Assembly (NCBI GenBank): GCA_025642065.1 | Contig: JAODUP010001517.1 | Coordinates: 102,501-166,500, forward strand | From: Paralvinella palmiformis | Lineage: Eukaryota > Annelida > Polychaeta > Terebellida > Alvinellidae | Direction of reading: 5' to 3' | Length of the DNA: 64,000 nt | Part shown: positions 62,200-64,000 of the stretch, one piece after another | Layout of the letters: every line of letters starts with the position of its first letter | How positions within the stretch are numbered: position 1 is the stretch's first letter | Notes under the pieces: generated by a model | The model's database searches: none | What the model saw: the letters and a program-made list of their open reading frames with translations, nothing else | Told to the model about the DNA's origin: nothing | Made by a program: the position numbers and the translations under genes

Positions 62200-63280
62200 A
62201 TTAGTTATTCTGTGACAGTTACATTTATAGAACACCTCTTGTGTGCCTCTAGCAACATGGAAAATTCATTTAGTATAACTATATTACATCCAAATTTTTC
62301 AACAGATATATTTACCAAAATATAATGAAAACATTATTGTGGCAGAAATTAATTGACAAACATCTATGGCTAAACTTTAATGAAACAAAATAAATGTATC
62401 CCTCTATTTTGCGACATGTATTTGTTATTCATAAATATAATTAATACCCTTGATGACTCTCAGTATAATATTTTGTGCCTTCAATGAAATTATTTATATT
62501 TACATTATATATATCATAGTGATTTTATAAAGAATGGTCCACAAATTGGCCACAGAGTAGCTATCATACTTGTAACAAAATCATAAAATGGTATTTAGTT
62601 ACAAACTACCCCAAATTTGATTGGTCTAAATATATTTGACAAAATACTGAGATTTGTAATGAGTTAGTTTTACATTAAATTCTCCAAGTCATAGCATTTA
62701 TCCAGTATACCTATCAATCAATCATTCTAACAGGAGTTACTGACAATCCAACATCAGTAGAACTGGTTTAAATGAAAGTAATGATACACATATAAGGGCA
62801 AGGACTTGACTTGTGTAACCAAATCTAAAAACTCCAAATATGTTTGAGGTGTCAGATAGCTAATATTAAATCCCTTGCAGTGATTGTAAATTACATGTGC
62901 CATGTGTGTGGGGATTCTTAGATGTGTGGATATATGTTTTAGGGGAAAATACCAAAATGCACTAAGTGCCTTTGCGGAGCGGAATGCTGATCTACCAGTC
63001 TAGTCCTCACAGGAGTTGACCGATTTTACCTATGTGTGGAAATAAGACACATAATATACAAATAAAGAGTAATGGAAAATGTGATAAAATTATTAAATAA
63101 AATCTATAACGCATAATAAGATCATTGAGAACCTTGAAAATAGTGTACTTGCTATAAGTACGCTGGTGCAAGATGAATGACTAACTATAACTGCAACATG
63201 ACATTGGCTGTCAATAAAGCAAACAAACAGAAACAATATATTAACATCTATACTGGTAGGTACAATGATACATTAAAATA
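62200..63280. other. No gene seen
   Basis: AT-rich. A slightly GC-richer patch at 62965-63035 has short open frames, but no family match or splice pair. Confidence 0.45.
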
Positions 63281-63282
63281 GC

Positions 63283-63375
<93 letters not shown>
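63283..63375. repeat. (TA)n microsatellite
   Basis: TA tract of about 90 bp with one TT interruption. Confidence 0.97.
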
Positions 63376-63376
<1 letters not shown>

Positions 63377-63564
63377 ACTTCCCAGCTGTCATTAACCTAC
63401 ACTATGTCGTGATCTACTACCTAAAATCCAGCTAGACAATGGCTTCGCAAGAAATGTCTGAGAGGTGTATTTCGAAATGCTGAACAACTAAACTCCCACT
63501 AATATGAAATCATGGGCCTCTGATTCATACATTTTAAGTTTTGGAAATGCCAATGTGGGAGATT

Positions 63565-63685
63565 TATACGTAAATCTGAGGGTCTCGGAAAATCTGGCTT
63601 TTGTACGTAAATCGGAGGATCTCGGAAAATCGGGCATTATACATAAATAAGAGATTTATACATAAATCAGGTGGTCTAAGGTAAT
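63565..63685. repeat. Short tandem repeat, about 45-bp unit
   Basis: 'acgtaaatctgagggtctcg' and 'acgtaaatcggaggatctcg', then two more degenerate versions with 'acataaat'. Confidence 0.75.
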
Positions 63686-63781
63686 ACATTACTTTCCATG
63701 ACAGTAAATACCAAATTGTATTATTACTCAACAGTTTACATGAAATCAACCAACAGAAGATAAATCAGAAAATAAAAACGT

Positions 63782-63969
63782 TCATTTCGCACATTCCTTC
63801 CCTGGTATTCCCCGTACATAGTTCAATGTCGCTACCTTGGCTGCCTTGCAAAGATCCTTGTCTGGGACAAACGCCTATCAAAGATCGTCTGTGTTAATCT
63901 TGGAAGACAGCAGCGCAGGGATGGTGCCATTGTCGAACTGCGAACGCGAGTCCGTGTCGATCTTATCTA
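63782..63969 (-). pseudogene. Coding fragment with two adjacent nonsense codons
   Basis: After a ctttcag acceptor: DKIDTDSRSQFDNGTIPALL, SSKINTDDL, then TGA TAG, then in the same frame AFVPDKDLCKAAKVATLNYV and RGIPGKECAK before TGA. The less AT-rich composition, splice acceptor and continuous frame on both sides of the double stop indicate former coding sequence. Both stops could come from C-to-T changes (CGA and CAG). The family is not recognised. Confidence 0.5.
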
Positions 63970-64000
63970 CTGAAAGATAAGTAAATGACATAAATAAATA

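Overview
The window is AT-rich eukaryotic (animal) genomic DNA. Its genes are split by spliceosomal introns with gt..ag borders. It holds long (TA)n, (CA)n and (ACAG)n microsatellites, several decayed non-LTR retrotransposons, tRNA-headed SINEs and THAP/YqaJ-type DNA transposon relics. No prokaryotic gene organisation is present. The receptor exons with a 'CSADCNPDC..W' Ig signature, together with the SAP-SWIM-YqaJ and THAP transposon genes, look most like a lophotrochozoan, probably a mollusc. That placement is inference.

Layout. 1-2.69 kb: 3' part of a LINE. 2.69-29.4 kb: I read this as one large, eroded inverted duplication. Copy A (+ strand, 2.69-8.27 kb) holds a non-coding block, a broken receptor membrane-proximal exon, a transmembrane exon, a tail exon and a SAP-SWIM-YqaJ transposon gene. 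Copy B (- strand, 29.43-13.41 kb) holds the same non-coding block, then about 11 kb of later insertions, then intact receptor tail exons, then the same transposon gene. The centre (8.27-13.41 kb) holds a stray arylsulfatase first exon, a LINE fragment, a SINE and a THAP-DDE transposase. 30.6-33.9 kb: a second, nearly full-length LINE on the minus strand. 34.2-39.15 kb: an 11-exon immunoglobulin-superfamily receptor gene on the minus strand (signal peptide, several Ig-like domains, FN3, a C-x6-C module, TM). 39.3-46.5 kb: a 1.26-1.29 kb unit in about five tandem copies, preceded by an inverted partial copy. 48-50.6 kb: a dispersed repeat family and a LINE relic. 51.4-54.6 kb: a shorter paralogous receptor on the plus strand. 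55.3-57.05 kb: a candidate DNA transposon with GGCCGCC-rich ends and a PHD-finger fragment. 58.5-64 kb: mostly intergenic, with a zinc-finger relic and small spliced coding fragments on the minus strand at 59.7-60.2, 61.75-62.2 and 63.8-63.97 kb.

How the parts relate. The biological theme is a local family of type I membrane receptors. Their extracellular exons are nearly all symmetric phase 1-1, as expected for shuffled Ig/FN3 modules. All three loci share an unusual module with two cysteines spaced C-x(5-6)-C just outside the membrane. The cytoplasmic tail seen at 16.5-17.0 kb carries tyrosines and a PxxPxK motif, which suggests signalling. Many receptor exons have a single-base frameshift, some at homopolymers. 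The genes may therefore be decaying pseudogenes, or the consensus may contain long-read errors, and the sequence alone cannot decide. Everything else is repeat: mobile elements have inserted into, copied and rearranged this receptor cluster.
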